From Polytrichum commune (taxonomy: Eukaryota > Streptophyta > Polytrichopsida > Polytrichales > Polytrichaceae), in contig OX485803.1 in the NCBI GenBank assembly GCA_950295325.1, forward strand, positions 70,569,554 to 70,633,553: a stretch of 64,000 nt of DNA, written 5' to 3'. Below, piece by piece: positions 43,277 through 55,929 of the stretch. Under the pieces are notes generated by a model that saw only the letters and a program-made list of their open reading frames with translations, was not told the origin of the DNA and made no database searches. Within the stretch, counting starts at the first letter, position 1, and each line of letters starts with the position of its first letter. The position numbers were made by a program, and so were the translations under genes.

Positions 43277-43493
43277 CACTAAATGTGATATATAGTGTGA
43301 CTTACTATTTGGAGTTACACAATGCTATATCTATTTACTGTACATCTCATATTTTATCAAAAATTGTTAATTGGTAGTTTGGACATTATAGAACATTGAA
43401 AACTTTACTTGAAAAAAAAAAGATTTCAATAGTAAAAAGATATAGCATTGTGTAAATCCAAATAGTAAGTCACACTAAATATCATATTTAGTG
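43277..43493. mobile_element. CACTA-ended MITE flanked by TA (217 bp)
   Basis: Starts CACTAAATGTGATATATAGT and ends ATATCATATTTAGTG, with TA on both sides. The inverted repeats extend far inward (ACTTACTATTTGGAGTTACA and the mirrored TCCAAATAGTAAGT; ATGCTATATCT / AGATATAGCAT). No coding content. Same family as 44870-45082, 54359-54840 and 58244-58463. Confidence 0.85.
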
Positions 43494-44869
43494 TACTGCA
43501 TAGCATTGACCGTCTCAGATCTCGCTCGCATGCCATGTATTCATTGGACACAAGCACGATGAATATAGCCCATTATAAGTGGTCCTCGCAACGTGGTTAT
43601 CATGTATCATACGCACGTTATCGTGCTACAAGTTATAGTAGGACTCCTTGCATATTACATCTACTATAAAGAGGTCCGAGCAAGTCTATTTTGAAAAAGT
43701 TATTGATATAACTATTCTCATTTAGGTAACAAAATTCAATATGTTGGTTATTGGGAATGTATTTGTAAATTAACTATATGGTTTAGTGTGGCATTAGAAT
43801 TGGTGTGCCATGTTCAATAAAGTGGTCTTTAGGAGTTGACATGGAGCAACAAGTGTCATATGACACCCTCTTTAGTTGCCACTTATGGATTGCAAGACAA
43901 ATAGTGCGGATCGACGATGAATAGTGGGGGCCACACTAAAACAACTGTTTCATGTAGTTATTATGCATGAAGATTGCATCTTGGTGAAAAAGGGAAAAAG
44001 GGGGAAAAAGGGGGGGGGGGGAAAAAAAAAAAAAAAAAAACTAATAAGCTTTATAGCTGAAACATATAAACTATATTTCAACTTTAGTGTTATTTTTATT
44101 TTTATTATTATTTATAAAGGGAGGATTGAAAAAAAGACAAAGATAAACTCATGACTAGTCAATCATTTAGGACAACTTTGACCAATTCTATGTGGCCATA
44201 CTGCAATACATGACATTATATCAATTTAATTTTTTATTCATATCAATATTCAATTACTAGATATTTTGTTTTGAAGAGCAATCATACGGGATGGTTGGTG
44301 GAATGCGCATGCACACTCATGAACTCTAAGGTGCCTAAAAGTAGCACCCATGTGCCTAAAACTAACACCAACCTTAAAGAAACACTTATTTTTCATTCTT
44401 AACGTGTCAACAAGTGAGTGCAAAATGTATTAAGCAAGTCAAAGGTAAAAGCCACTAATCATGATCGGCATGAACTACATAATAGCACCTCTTTGGCCTA
44501 TCATAGAGAAAGTAGGACATAAGAACATTGTGAGAAGAGCACTAACTTTGGCCAATCAAAATGGGTAATCTAGGATCTACATGTCCAATGAGGCAATGTA
44601 TGAAATGTTCCACAAAAGGTGTACAAAATCCTAATTTGACATAAGACTTTCATGCACTATGAGGTTGATTTTGTGGCCATTATCACCTAAGAGTCCAATA
44701 TTAGTGGAACCGCCCCTAAGAATGTAGTGAAAGGTTTATTCCCTTAATCCACTTGCACATAACTTGGAAGGCGCATGTGATTTTATTTTTTTATAATACT
44801 TTGATGTGGAGTTTTGACATAACATTCTATAGCTTTGATATTTGTGCACCCTGCTTTTCAAACTAACTA
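43494..44869. other. Gene-free stretch with a G/A homopolymer tract
   Basis: 43989-44040 is a run of G and A blocks (GGGAAAAAGGGGGAAAAAG then long G and A runs). Otherwise no gene is seen. Confidence 0.5.
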
Positions 44870-45082
44870 CACTAAATATGCTATTAAGTGTCACTCACTG
44901 GTTGGATTTACACAATGCTATATCTTTTTATTATTGATGAAATTCTTCACTAAGTAAACTTGTTAATGTTCTATAATGTCCAAACAACCAACTTAACATT
45001 TGTTGATAAAATATGAGATACGCAGTAAACAGATAGAAGATTGCATAAATCCAAACAGTAAGTGACACTAAATATCATAGTG
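44870..45082. mobile_element. CACTA-ended MITE flanked by TA (213 bp)
   Basis: Begins CACTAAATATGCTATTAAGT, ends AATATCATAGTG, with TA on each side. The interior matches 43277-43493 in inverted orientation (AATGTTCTATAATGTCCAAA, GATAAAATATGAGATACG). Confidence 0.83.
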
Positions 45083-45084
45083 TA

Positions 45085-46200
45085 CCTAACTTAATTGTGG
45101 TGTAGTAATTATTGTATCATGCTTGGTTATTGCCCACGTTCCCTGAAGACTTCTCAAGATGTCTTACAAATGATTCAGAATGGTACAAAGATGTGTAAGA
45201 AACTTAGATACAGACTGAGAGTAAAAGATCTCTTGCAACTCGACCACCTATTCAAGGACATTTTTCTTCAAATCACAAGACCCACCATACATGTGCAACT
45301 TATTGTAGAATGTAATGGCCATATTTGCAAAAATATGAGAATTTTTTGGAATTTACCAGAGCTTTATTACCCCTCTAAAAGGCCAAAAGTTGTTGAAAGT
45401 GTCGCTTTTAGGCACACATACCTTATAAGTGGCATGTGATAGCTACCAACTTTTAGGTTTCCTTAACTCACCAAAGTAATATCTTGCCCACACTAGGACC
45501 AACGATTGGCCTACATCAATGGGAGAGTTTCCATCTTGAGAGGAGTTCTTGTCTTGTATGCATTGGCAGAATTGTAGTACATCATATCCAATGAGATTAC
45601 TATGAATAAGACCAAAAATCTTTACTAGGAGTAGTAAATTTCAGAAAGAGATGCACTTCCCTTATCAAAAGAGACTCCTACCCAAGATCAACAACTAGCC
45701 CTTGTGCGGGAATGGCATATGTTGAGTTGAAATCACTGGGAGGGAGTCACAGGGCCATTGTTACTCACATGTGGCTTGTTCAACACCTTGGAGTTACCAA
45801 TTTCAGCGTTGAATCTGGTACTCCAATTCTCAGAATGATGAGGGTAGAATTCTCTGTTATTCCAGGGCCACAAAAGCATCAACAAGGTTTGACTAATATG
45901 ATCGAAATTCCCATCCCAAAAACGGCTATGAGATAAGTGAGCCCCAGAAGAAAGGTGTTCAAGAATGTAAGAATCATGCTGCAAATTCTGTGTGAAATGA
46001 ATCATTCCATTTGGCAGAGACCTTTCCAAAATTGTCCAAACAACTCATGCCACATTTCTAAAAGTATAGAAACCAGTTGCTGAACAGAGCCACATTGTAG
46101 CTAACTCTCTTTCTCCAATACTTGGGCACTGCCCTAACTTTTAACTTTTAACATCCAAACCTGAAGAACTTCATTCAAGTGAGAAGAATGTGCAGTCGAA
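45085..46200. other. No supported gene; possible coding remnants
   Basis: Open frames at 45095-45439 (plus) and 45733-46029 (minus) show no domain I recognise. The second lies on the same strand as the broken gene to its right and might belong to it or to a retroelement. Confidence 0.35.
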
Positions 46201-46207
46201 AACTTAC

Positions 46208-46929
46208 CATCTGAGATTGAAATGGTTCTACTGCAAAGGGGACATGGAAGCACTGAGGAGAATCAAGTTGCATGTATGACTCTGCATTGACAAAACTTTT
46301 GATCTTTGCTGGATCAAATGTTACACTCAGAAAGGTGCTGCAACTATTACAAATATGGCTAACTAACAAATGTGAAATTGTTGATGTACATCAAATCATA
46401 ACTGGATAGATTAACATGCATTGAAGAGCAACAGTAAACATGGGGCATGATAAAAGTACAGTGAAATAATACCCACGGCCAGCCTTGAAGATCAAGGGGC
46501 GACCATGAGGCATCACCTGATGAGTCAATGTTATGTATCATAATGGAACAAAATTGAGCAGTAGCTGACTGAACCACTTCCACATCAGCAGCCAGCCACA
46601 AGTAAAATGAATCCTGGTCAAAACTCCCAAAACTCTCTTGGAGGCTTTGCTCTGGGGCCTCAAAAGTTGATGAATGGCTGGTCTCTTCCTGAGGATCAAA
46701 GCATGGCGCAGGGTGGATAAGAGAGAAGCTCCTCCAAATCCAGAGGCCCTCCCTCAACAATCCATGTCCACAACACACTCCAAAACTCATCTTCTTCCAC
46801 TGGAGATCGGGAGCTGATGGACCAATCAGGAGCCATATCTGTTGTTGCCTTCCTTACATCACATTGAGGGGCCACCAAATAGCTGCAGAGAGCATTCCAA
46901 TGTCCACGTAACCTATCCTTTATCATCAT
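46208..46929 (-). pseudogene. Gene of unknown family with an apparent frameshift
   Basis: Three protein-like pieces on the minus strand. First, an ATG at 46929 opens a frame with RLRGHWNALCSYLVAP and VEEDEFWSVLWTWIVEGG, ending at a stop at about 46696. Second, from about 46715 another frame continues as EETSHSS, FDQDSFYLWLAADVEVV and SPLDLQGWPW, reaching a donor at about 46473. Third, after a good acceptor at 46338, an exon 46337-46208 reads TFLSVTFDPAKIKSFVNAES and ends with ATG|GTAAGT. The first two pieces overlap in different frames with no room for an intron, so either a one-base frameshift broke the gene or the sequence has an error. Composition (many Trp, Phe, Asp) is that of a real protein. 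I do not recognise it. Confidence 0.45.
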
Positions 46930-47304
46930 TCAAGAATCCACTACAACTCTGCTGCTAACAATGCACCCATGAAATCAGTAAACACAAATTATCAGCTGAT
47001 GGGAGCAGACTACTGAGAAATAGGGGACCTTGGAGTTCCCAGTAGCTCGAGAAAACCCAGTTGCATCATGGTGGCTGGCAGGCTTGTAATCCGTGCATCC
47101 TCAGAGCATGACAGTCTCTTCTTGGCACCAACAAAGTGCATAAAAGTTGCCAGAGGAGTGACTCGTATATATACACACAAGAAATTGATTACAAGCTGGT
47201 AAATCTCTTGGAGGTGGAAGAAGAGAAGCTGAAAGCCACCACTTGCCAACACAGCTTAAGGTGTGAAGATCTACACAGAACAGCTCTGGAAATGCACAGG
47301 ATTT

Positions 47305-50300
47305 TCATGAGTGGTCGGTTGTTGCTGGTACTCTCGCATCATCAGTCACTCCATTGTGTTCACCCTCAGCCTTGGCCAATGAGCGATATTGTAAACGCAC
47401 ACTCTCTCCATTGTCCAATGTCCGCACCAAATACCTTCAAAGAACCAACAAGTTACAAGAACGTTAGAAAGGGTCAATCAGGGTCAACCACAAGGTATGA
47501 TAAGCGTGTAGAGTAGGTAGACATTTGGACTTGTTTCATCTAGAGCTTCCAAGAAGATTGCCGACTGGATATTTGCGAAATAGGTTGTACCAGCCATTCA
47601 GACATTGAGAAGTGATGCAGGCTTCTCTTCCCACAAACTTTTCAGGTGTCCGCTTGTTACCCTGCAAATGAAAAAGATAAAAGTCAATTAGGTGTAAAAT
47701 TGTCACATGAGATCACGACTGTGTTAGTGATTGGTGTTCTGGTCAATTTTAAGTAGGAGTGTATAACCTCTAATATTCTGCAAATCCATAGTTACTAAGA
47801 GGAAAGTGTTGCACACTTTTACTTCTAGAGCACTGTATACAAAATCGCTGACCTCAACTGAATGAATGAGTAATGAATGAATGACACTTTCTATCTTCAT
47901 TTCTTCTTTCTTTTTTAATCTTTCTTTCAGCTTTCCTACTTCATGTGCTATATTGCCTCTGCAGAAAAGCCTAACAATGTCAATGCCAGGACCACCCAGT
48001 ACACTGAAAGTAACAGTTAGTTATACTGAATTCAGAAGAAACAGCAGGAAAATTCACCTTAATCATAACCCTCTCATTTACAGCAAAAGGGTACTGAACA
48101 CCCTTGACTTGACTCAACCCAAGGCGAGGAATGACATCCTTCTCTGGTGGTGATGTGGGATTCTCCTGTAGTCAGAACAAACTCAATTAGCAGGGAAGTG
48201 AATTGCAGACACTCCCACAAGCTGTACTAAATCACTGAAAATGCGCTGGTCCAAAGACATGCACCAATGGGAATGGAGAAATAGAGTGGGAGAAACTCAA
48301 TTGACAAATTGAGTATCATGATACTTGGCAAAAGCAACCTCAGCAGGGACCAATACCTTAGCAGGCCGTTTTATTTTAGTCAACTCAGGTTGCTCCACAA
48401 ATTCTTTCTTGCGCTTCACACCTCGCAATGATCCAGAATGTGATGGTCTGTTTCGTTCTTCTCTTTTAAATGCTGCAGCTGCTGCTCTCAAAGCTGTTGT
48501 TATGACCCAAATCCCATTGCCCATTAGTCATTTCAAACACGTTCTTGACCAGCCTTTTAAAAGGGCTTCAAAATGTCCTGAAATTTAGATTTAACATCAA
48601 TGCACTAAGGAGTGGTAATTTTTTGGACAAGACGTTGTGACAGAGCTTACCAAGGTTTTGTATCATAGAGGTTCCATCCACTGCAACCCCACAGGTGGTA
48701 CATTGCATCTGCAAGGTAAGCCTTAACCTCTTCAATATATAATACAGAACAAACTCAAGTAGACACAGCAGATACTGTATAGAAAGTCCACGAATGCAAA
48801 ATATCCAGTATATAAGATTTGAGGCATTCAGCTTTTGCATTTGGTAGCCAATTCACTTTAGACAAAGATTCTGAAGCCAGCTATCATTCTCGGAAAATGT
48901 TCAAAGCATGTGATGGAAACTGCAGAGTTTGACATTATTGGATCTTATTGTTTCATAATGTCCAAATATAAAATGATCAAATCATTTCTTATGAAAAAGG
49001 TTTGAAAATAGCGCTTTTGACAAAGGACTGACGTACCATGTCATATACCCTTTGCAATGTCCCCCCTCCATAGGAATGCCCGCAAAGGGCTGCCATGGCA
49101 TCCTCCAGATAGGCACCTCTGCAATATCACAGAGCAAGAAATGTTCATTATAAAGTCATTGAAATGTGAGTACATTGATCTCCCTCAGAAACACTTCCTG
49201 CAAGGACACTGCAGCATATGTGGGTTGAGTAGAGTCAAGAGGAAGAGGTGCAAATGATGAACTACTTGCAGTACTAAGTCATATAGAAGAGTGCATTTAA
49301 GTAAAAAATATTATATATATATATATATATATATTATAGAGAAAATCACAAAAAACAGTGAGGGTAATATCCGTTGATGAGGGTAGTGGTGAGGAATGCA
49401 AATTCAAGAAGATATAGCCAATGAGGATGGATAGAAGCAGGTAATCCAACAAAGAGCCGGACTTTCAAGAGGTCATTGAATGAAGATAGTCTAACAAACA
49501 AGAGACCCACTTAACAGAAGGTTTGTTGTTCCTTACGTGAGTGGGTCGGATAGAGCACTTCGTAGTGACACCTCTGCATTTGTGGAGGCTGGCTCCTGGA
49601 GTGGAACAAGAATATCAGCCATGCACACTACAACATGGCACTGATACAATTTGCACATTGTAAAAATCACATTTCTCAGACTTCCTTACTGACACACAAC
49701 CCTGTCTGACCATATACTACAAAGACATTCAATAGTCTGCTGTGTACAATTCATACAGATGAAAAGATTTCAAGCAAAACATAAAAAGAGTAAGAGACTG
49801 AAGCATCTCACAATACTAGAATCTGTTCCATTGACAACAAGAGTTTGCTCAGCAGCTGCTACAGTGTCAAGAAACGTTTGTACTGGGATGGGCCCATATC
49901 CTTCAGGAACAAGATGCCCAGTTTCTGCTATTGCCGTGCAGTCAATGGTTGCACCAGGCCGAGGCATTAACCGAAATGCTAGTGATGTCCTGCAATTCAG
50001 CATACATGACAACCTTGAGACTGTTGTACTGGTTCCTCTGTATAATCAAATGTGCAATGTATGTACACAGCTGGCTCAAACAAATATAGATTCCGTGGAA
50101 ACAGAAAACATATCTCTACCTCCCTCCACAAACTACTCATATAAGGAGGAGATTCATACTGGCTGAAGTATCCATCACAACATACCTGCCTGCAAAGGAA
50201 GTCACAGCTGGAGAAGCTAAAGGGACCACACGATACACACAAGCTCTCCGAAGACCGGCAGTAGCTTGTTGCAATGTCCTTCCTGTAAGTAGTAACAGAT

Positions 50301-52481
50301 CCCCCGGTCCCATGACATTGTCTGCCAGATACCAGCGGCCATTGGGGTCTAATACCTGCCACCAGCAAGCGCATATGGACATCAAGCATTCATTAAGGTA
50401 GATTGGTGCTGAAACCGTCACTTTAAGCACTGAACATTGATAATATTACTTTGTTGAAAAGTTTTGAAATATTCTCGTTAGCAATTGACAACACACCAAA
50501 GTATGTCTTATTTGCAATCCGTATGCAAAAGTTATAAGAGCTCACATTTTTATTGGTAAATGACCCAGAACCATCACGGGAGGCTGATGTTAAGGTGGTG
50601 GACATTCTCAAAATCAATTTGTACTTATTGTGCAAGATTTTAGGGTGTTGGTTTTGGGTGGAGTAATGGTTTTAGCATGCTCTACCTTCAGATGTGAGAC
50701 AGTATGAGACTGAAACAGTGGAAGTAATGTAATTGACTGTCATAGCTTCAAAGGTCGAGCCATATTTTCAAAGGATCGTGACAAATTCTCACAAGACAAG
50801 CATGAGACTATGAAACTTGTAATGGATATTCAGTTCAGCACATGAGAAAAATTATTTACTTCTAAAGAGATTGAACAACTATCTCTTTATAGATTATAAT
50901 CCAGGAAAGGCCAGTACAAGAACAGAAAACAAGCAGATAGAAGCTCATACCTGCAATCCAGGTGTATCAGATGCAATCAGTAATAGCAATCCTTTCTCCA
51001 CCTCCTGTGAGAAATTGGGCTCCCCAACTACACCCTTTTCACCATGACCCGAAGGATGGAATGCAGTAGCTGTCAGCACAGATGAAGACACCTCTCCAGT
51101 CACCAGAGGAGAGTCATCAAGCAGTTGACCAAAGGCACTGCAAACAAATATATCCCATGTAAGTATAGAGAACAAGTACTGCAATGACAATATTCTGCAA
51201 AAAGAAAAATGCCCTGAACCATGACAAAAATATGAAAGCTTTCTAGAAAGAAACCAAGCAATATCACAAGGTAACGGAGGATTCAGAGTTGTTGATATTC
51301 ATCCAATCCAATGAAAACGTTGCTATCTCAAATACAGTACAAGTATTGGCAATTTGAAAGTAACAAAGACCTCAAGTTTTTCAAGTTCATCTGTATTATT
51401 CAAGTGGCGATTTCACATTGAGTGTTCATCACAACTGGGGCATAAAAACACAATGAGATGTTCAGGTTCTGTGCTTACTTTCCTATATTAGATTCCTGAG
51501 AAGTTACGTATGGACAACCCATTTCTCACAAGGAACAGTACCTTCACACAATCTAAGTTGTTATTTGAAATGTAGCTCCATTGTTAACATGGTGTTCAAC
51601 ATTTTTTTGATTGCATGCGAGACTCTCCCTCTGGCTAACATGAGCTTTATGAAGATGAAAGATAAGAGAAACTTAAAATTTGCTTAACATTGACAACTTA
51701 TACAAACATAGTCAGCAATTGTGATAAGAACCAAGAGATCGAACAAGGAGCAAATTGTAAGTACAAATACTTACTCCCCACGAAGCCGGAGATGCCGGGA
51801 AATTGCACTTAATGAAGCTCGTGAGGCCTTGCCGAGACAACGAAAGACCTCAGGCATGCATGGAGGTGGTGGCTCTGTCTCTTCACCATGTTGGGTTCTG
51901 CAAAGAATTAAGGAACGATCTATTAATCGTCCATACCCAAGCCACATGCACAACTCACTCTAAAAGACAGTGCAAAGAGTCAACACTAAAACGCTCTACT
52001 CTTATCATGGTCACAAGAAGAACTAGGACACAAACCCTGAAGATTTAATGCTTTCAAAACATTGAATGTTACAATTCTTTCAAATCAATAACAAGTCAAA
52101 GCAGAAGCACTTGACCACGTAAACTGTGTCCACAACAATATGAAGTGGTCACCTTCCAGCTCGATAGAAATACATGTCTCTCGAGGGAGCAGCCAAGTAG
52201 CCTGATAGTTTGAGCCAGTTTGTTGAGTTCCACAAAGTGGCATTTTGTGATCGGCTCCGGAAGTAAAGTTTCGCTGACTCCAGTGCACACCTTACAAGAG
52301 CAGCATCTTCTCCGTTCAGTTCAATGATTGCAGCATTGTTCCTTGCCAAGGATTGAGACAAGCTCTCAACTGCACGAGTATACACTCCAGAGGCTGCACC
52401 ATCTTCCGGCAACATCTCTGTGAGCTTGACCCTCGCAAGCCCCAGAGGTCCCTCTCCATTTCCAGCTGTGACAATCTGCAT
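47305..52481 (-). CDS. PUB62: PUB62-like U-box E3 ligase with N-terminal pseudo-oxygenase domain, 12 exons, 543 aa
   Basis: Exons (minus): 52481-52153, 51897-51775, 51137-50951, 50355-50186, 49989-49812, 49595-49537, 49118-49037, 48708-48651, 48493-48357, 48165-48058, 47661-47591, 47434-47305; all GT-AG and in phase. Residues 40-290 resemble plant U-box proteins PUB62/63 and the 2-oxoglutarate oxygenase fold: ALVRCALESAKLYF, PPPCMPEVFRCLGKASRASL, EVEKGLLLLIASDTPGLQV, GRWYLADN and GDLLLLTGRTL. The U-box is at 346-400 (SDPLTGAYLEDAM, ALCGHSYGG, QCTTCG, LRAAAAA) and should bind an E2. A basic KRKK lies near 420, and a small domain follows at 464-521 (VQYPFAVNERVMIKG, LDNGESVRLQYRSL). The ATG at 52481 overlaps a strong acceptor (TTAATGCAG|ATT), so the true start may be in an upstream exon. 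Confidence 0.88.
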
Positions 52482-52489
52482 TAACCCCA

Positions 52490-54230
52490 ATTAAACACAA
52501 AAGACCAATCATTCCAAGGAGGTCATTCTGAACATAAGAAGTAACACCCAAGTGTGAACTAGAACTAGTCTTCAACACTCGAATCATAAAATCCAATCCA
52601 GATTAGGACAAACATTAAAAATTCCACCTCATTATCTCTAACCACCATTTGGATGAATGAAGATTACCTCGTAAACATTTATCAGACCTTTTCTTACTTC
52701 AGGGTAAACATAAACTACCTGTAAATGTGCTTCCAAAAATTTACTTTCACGTATTGCAGAAACACCATATCCGCAAATGCAGAGAGATTTAGGATTTGTT
52801 CAGGAATTTACCTGTAGAGCGCTTTAAGTTGCAAAATTTCAGAGCCCTTGTGAGACTAAAGACTAAAAGCGCTGCTCTATAGCATTTCTATCTTCAAAGT
52901 GTGGGGTGAGCCACAAACTATGTAACAGTCCACTAAATCAAGGGAGGTAACAAACAACCAAATAATCAGTCGCTTGCCCTTATACACTTGATGCTACCGA
53001 GAGAACAGATGTGGTCACACATTACATTACAGGAAGCCCTACTCTATGGTTGTAGTATTAAATGTGTGCCTTGATGGAAAAAAGCGTATTATCCTTGTTC
53101 AACCAAAAACTCCTTGTGACATGCAGATGCTCATTGCTGAGAGTGGAATGTTTTTAATGTATTTATGTTAAGAAATCATGCTAACCTACAACAAACTGTG
53201 TGTAGAAATGTTTTATATATCCACATCTTTGAAACATATTGTTAGGGCAGTGTGTTAGATTTTGAAGATTACCGGAAGCATGACGCTAAGTAGGGTGTAA
53301 CAGCAAGAAGAACATCAGCTTCTAATAAATTCTCAGTAGTCGTGAAGTAGCGATGATGATTCCCTATCCCCCTGCATGATGGCAACATACAAAAACCAAT
53401 GAGCTCACATACCAATTATAAAAGTAAAAAAGAGAAATAAAAAGCATCATATCACACTTCATCAACCACAATGCGTAACTTATATTCCCAGGATTACTTA
53501 GAAAAAGAAAACTAGGTCAAGAATGACCTTTTTCTGAAGGATACTTACTTCTACAAAAGAAAAAAGAAAAAATGCGCCTTCCACTACATTCACCTAAACC
53601 CAACTCGGCATTGCCTTCACAATCCCGAAGCTCCAGCTCCCACACATACAAACCCAATTTTATAATTTCTTTACTTTTCATCTCCTTTGCTTGCCCTGCT
53701 CTTGCCCCCAGTGAGAAAAGGCAAACTTAGTCGAAAACAAACCTTTGTAGTTTATTTTCACACGGCTGAAGAGGTTTACTTCGTCATTTGCACGAGCTCG
53801 ACCTCTTGCTCTTGCTATCTCACTCCACGCACAGAGCAACAACAACCCCGTTCGCACATCGCAACGCTCTGACTCCAAAACCTTCAAACCTCGCAAATGC
53901 CGCATGCGAAGTTTCCCCACCTAAGCCCCGCGCACCACCAACACCCACAAATCCCTCATACAGACAATAGTAATCCTCAACTGCCCTTCAGCCTTTGTTT
54001 TGCAAGTTAATGTTTTCTTGTTTGTGAGTTGTACGTGAGTTGAGTTGGTATCGGGGACGTGAGCGAGGTAGGAGGGGGGACGAGGTGAAGAGGAGAGAAG
54101 AGGGTTTGTTGTGCTCGTGTTGAGCTACTCTGCCTTTGCTTTTTCCCTTTCGTGAAAGAGAGGGCGAGAGAGAGAGAGGGAGAGAGAGAGAGAGTCTACT
54201 GTAGTTTTCCCCCCTCACCACTCTGGGAGT
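52490..54230 (-). promoter_or_regulatory. 5' region of the PUB62-like gene, pyrimidine-rich leader
   Basis: On the minus strand 54230-53990 is rich in CT (CTCTCTCTCTCCCTCTCTCT), as in plant 5' untranslated regions, and could be the transcript start. A minus-strand frame beginning ATGCGGCATTTGCGAGG at about 53905 is open for about 75 codons but is unrecognised. An upstream exon joined to the acceptor at 52476 is likely; its exact limits are unclear. Confidence 0.4.
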
Positions 54231-54358
54231 CCTTTCTTCTCTTTCTTTGTTATGTGTTCTTTGTTATATGCTCCTACATACTTTTGACCAATGGTTTTGC
54301 AACTTCTATTCTGGGGTTCATTCATTGGCATTTTAGGACCAATGAAATGACATCACTA

Positions 54359-54840
54359 CACTAAATATTGTCTTTGGTGTCATATGCTATTTTATGTCAT
54401 TGTAGTAACTTTTCTAATGAATAATTTTACAAGTATTGTCATCCCCAACTCACTTTTAATTCATCTGCTACCCAATACCTTCCTTACATGCTCCATGGGG
54501 TTTTTGATGAGTGATTGCATATTTGCTCTTGCTCCTTCACTCTTTTGTGGCATAATGCATGAAATCCATGCCAATCATTGGAATAAGGTTTGGTATATTA
54601 TGCATCATAACATTCATGTAACGAAACATTGTCATGGATGACTGAAATTTGGATTGAAAAACACTTAATAAGTGACAATATTTGCAACATGGTAACTCTT
54701 TAATACCCATGTCTTCTTTACCAAGGAATGGCAAATAATGTTAGGTATACATTTTAGTGTTGGTGACATTACATGGGCAGTTTACAATTAGTAATGAGCA
54801 AGACAAATAGAATTGGCAACACTAAATACAATATGTAGTG
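54359..54840. mobile_element. CACTA-ended MITE flanked by TA (482 bp)
   Basis: Begins CACTAAATATTGTCTTTGGT, ends AATACAATATGTAGTG, with TA on both sides. Longest member of the family seen here; the extra interior is unrelated AT-rich DNA. Confidence 0.75.
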
Positions 54841-54852
54841 TAGAGTTATATG

Positions 54853-55925
54853 CACCGGTGGGTCAATCTATAGTATTTTTGTGCACCATGCGTAATGGAA
54901 ATGTATTTGTTTAGGGGTTATTTACTGCCAAGGCATGAATTTAAAGGTTCTCTGTAGTTATTTCATTCTCTAAAACAACCTATTTGTTTGCATCTTACCA
55001 TTACTTATATTTCCCATGCCAATGTAATTTATTGTATTCTACATTCCTTATAAGTAACAAAAAAGTAATCCATCTCCACACATACCATTGCATACATATT
55101 ACTGCAACACATGGTTCTTGAAGTCATGAACTTCAAAGGGACTTCAAACAAAACATAGCCACATCACACTTGCATATTATACACAACCATATCAACAAAT
55201 ACAATATCATACACCGTATGTAGCACAAAAGTGCAAGTGTATGCACCCAAAAAAAAGCTTTAAAAAGCTAAAAAAAAGCTAAAAAAAACATGACACTTGC
55301 TCCATAGGAACATGTGCACAAGCATAAACCTTGTATATAAGCCGTATACATTTCACTGGATCACAAACTTTTTCAGCTCCTCCACATCCATCCATTTGCT
55401 ATCGGTGTGATCAAGTTTGAATTTGTTATAGCCCATATGTTTCATGTAATATTGCAACATTACTTCAATATAGGGATTGTGAGGATTTTGCCTCCTAAAT
55501 TCTTTGAATCGAGCCACGAGGTCAACTAGCTACCATAGTACCCCAAACACATGCCCGTTACAATGTTTCATGGCATGCACCCTCCCATCCCGCCCTAAAC
55601 CCTCGTATACTCCAAACATAATGTTAGGAGCATTTCCAGCTCTATTGGCACTAGTTGGCACTAGTTGGCACTAGTTGGCTTAGTGCATGTTTACAAACAT
55701 AAATCATAACCTACGATCCTAAACTTCAACTTTATATTACTTCTTCTAAAAAGTATTGGCCCACATTTTATACCTATATACTTTACTTATAACGAGATTG
55801 TCTATTTTCAATGGATCCTTCATTATTTGTGATTCCTTTATAGTTTTTATCTCAAATGAATTTAATCCTCCCTGTATTATGCCACCCATCGTTTGTAAAA
55901 TACACTAAGTGACCCATCCATGGTT
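54853..55925. mobile_element. Diverged copy of the 25180-25964 element
   Basis: Same order and orientation as the 25-kb copy: TTTTTGTGCACCA, GGGGTTATTTAC, CCATTACTTATATT, AGTAATAAA-like, GGCCCACATTTTAT, CTTATAACGAGATTGTCTA, CCTTCATTATTTG, GATTCCTTTAT, TTTAATCCTCCCTGTATTAT and a terminal CACTAAGTGACCCATCC. About 290 bp longer, with extra sequence in the middle (55060-55690). Confidence 0.75.
55645..55679. repeat. Three tandem copies of TTGGCACTAG
   Basis: The 10-11 bp unit TTGGCACTAG occurs three times, then TTGGC. A local microsatellite inside the 54853-55925 element. Confidence 0.9.
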
Positions 55926-55929
55926 ACCC

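Noticed and set aside
43989-44040. G-run followed by A-run
   Set aside because: Homopolymer tract, possibly a sequencing or assembly weak point; no function inferred.
45095-45439. 114-codon plus-strand frame
   Set aside because: No domain, no supporting splice or promoter signals, and it begins at the edge of a MITE.
53678-53920. 80-codon minus-strand frame upstream of PUB62
   Set aside because: Unrecognised and Arg-rich; more likely leader or intron than protein, though an upstream first exon in this region remains possible.
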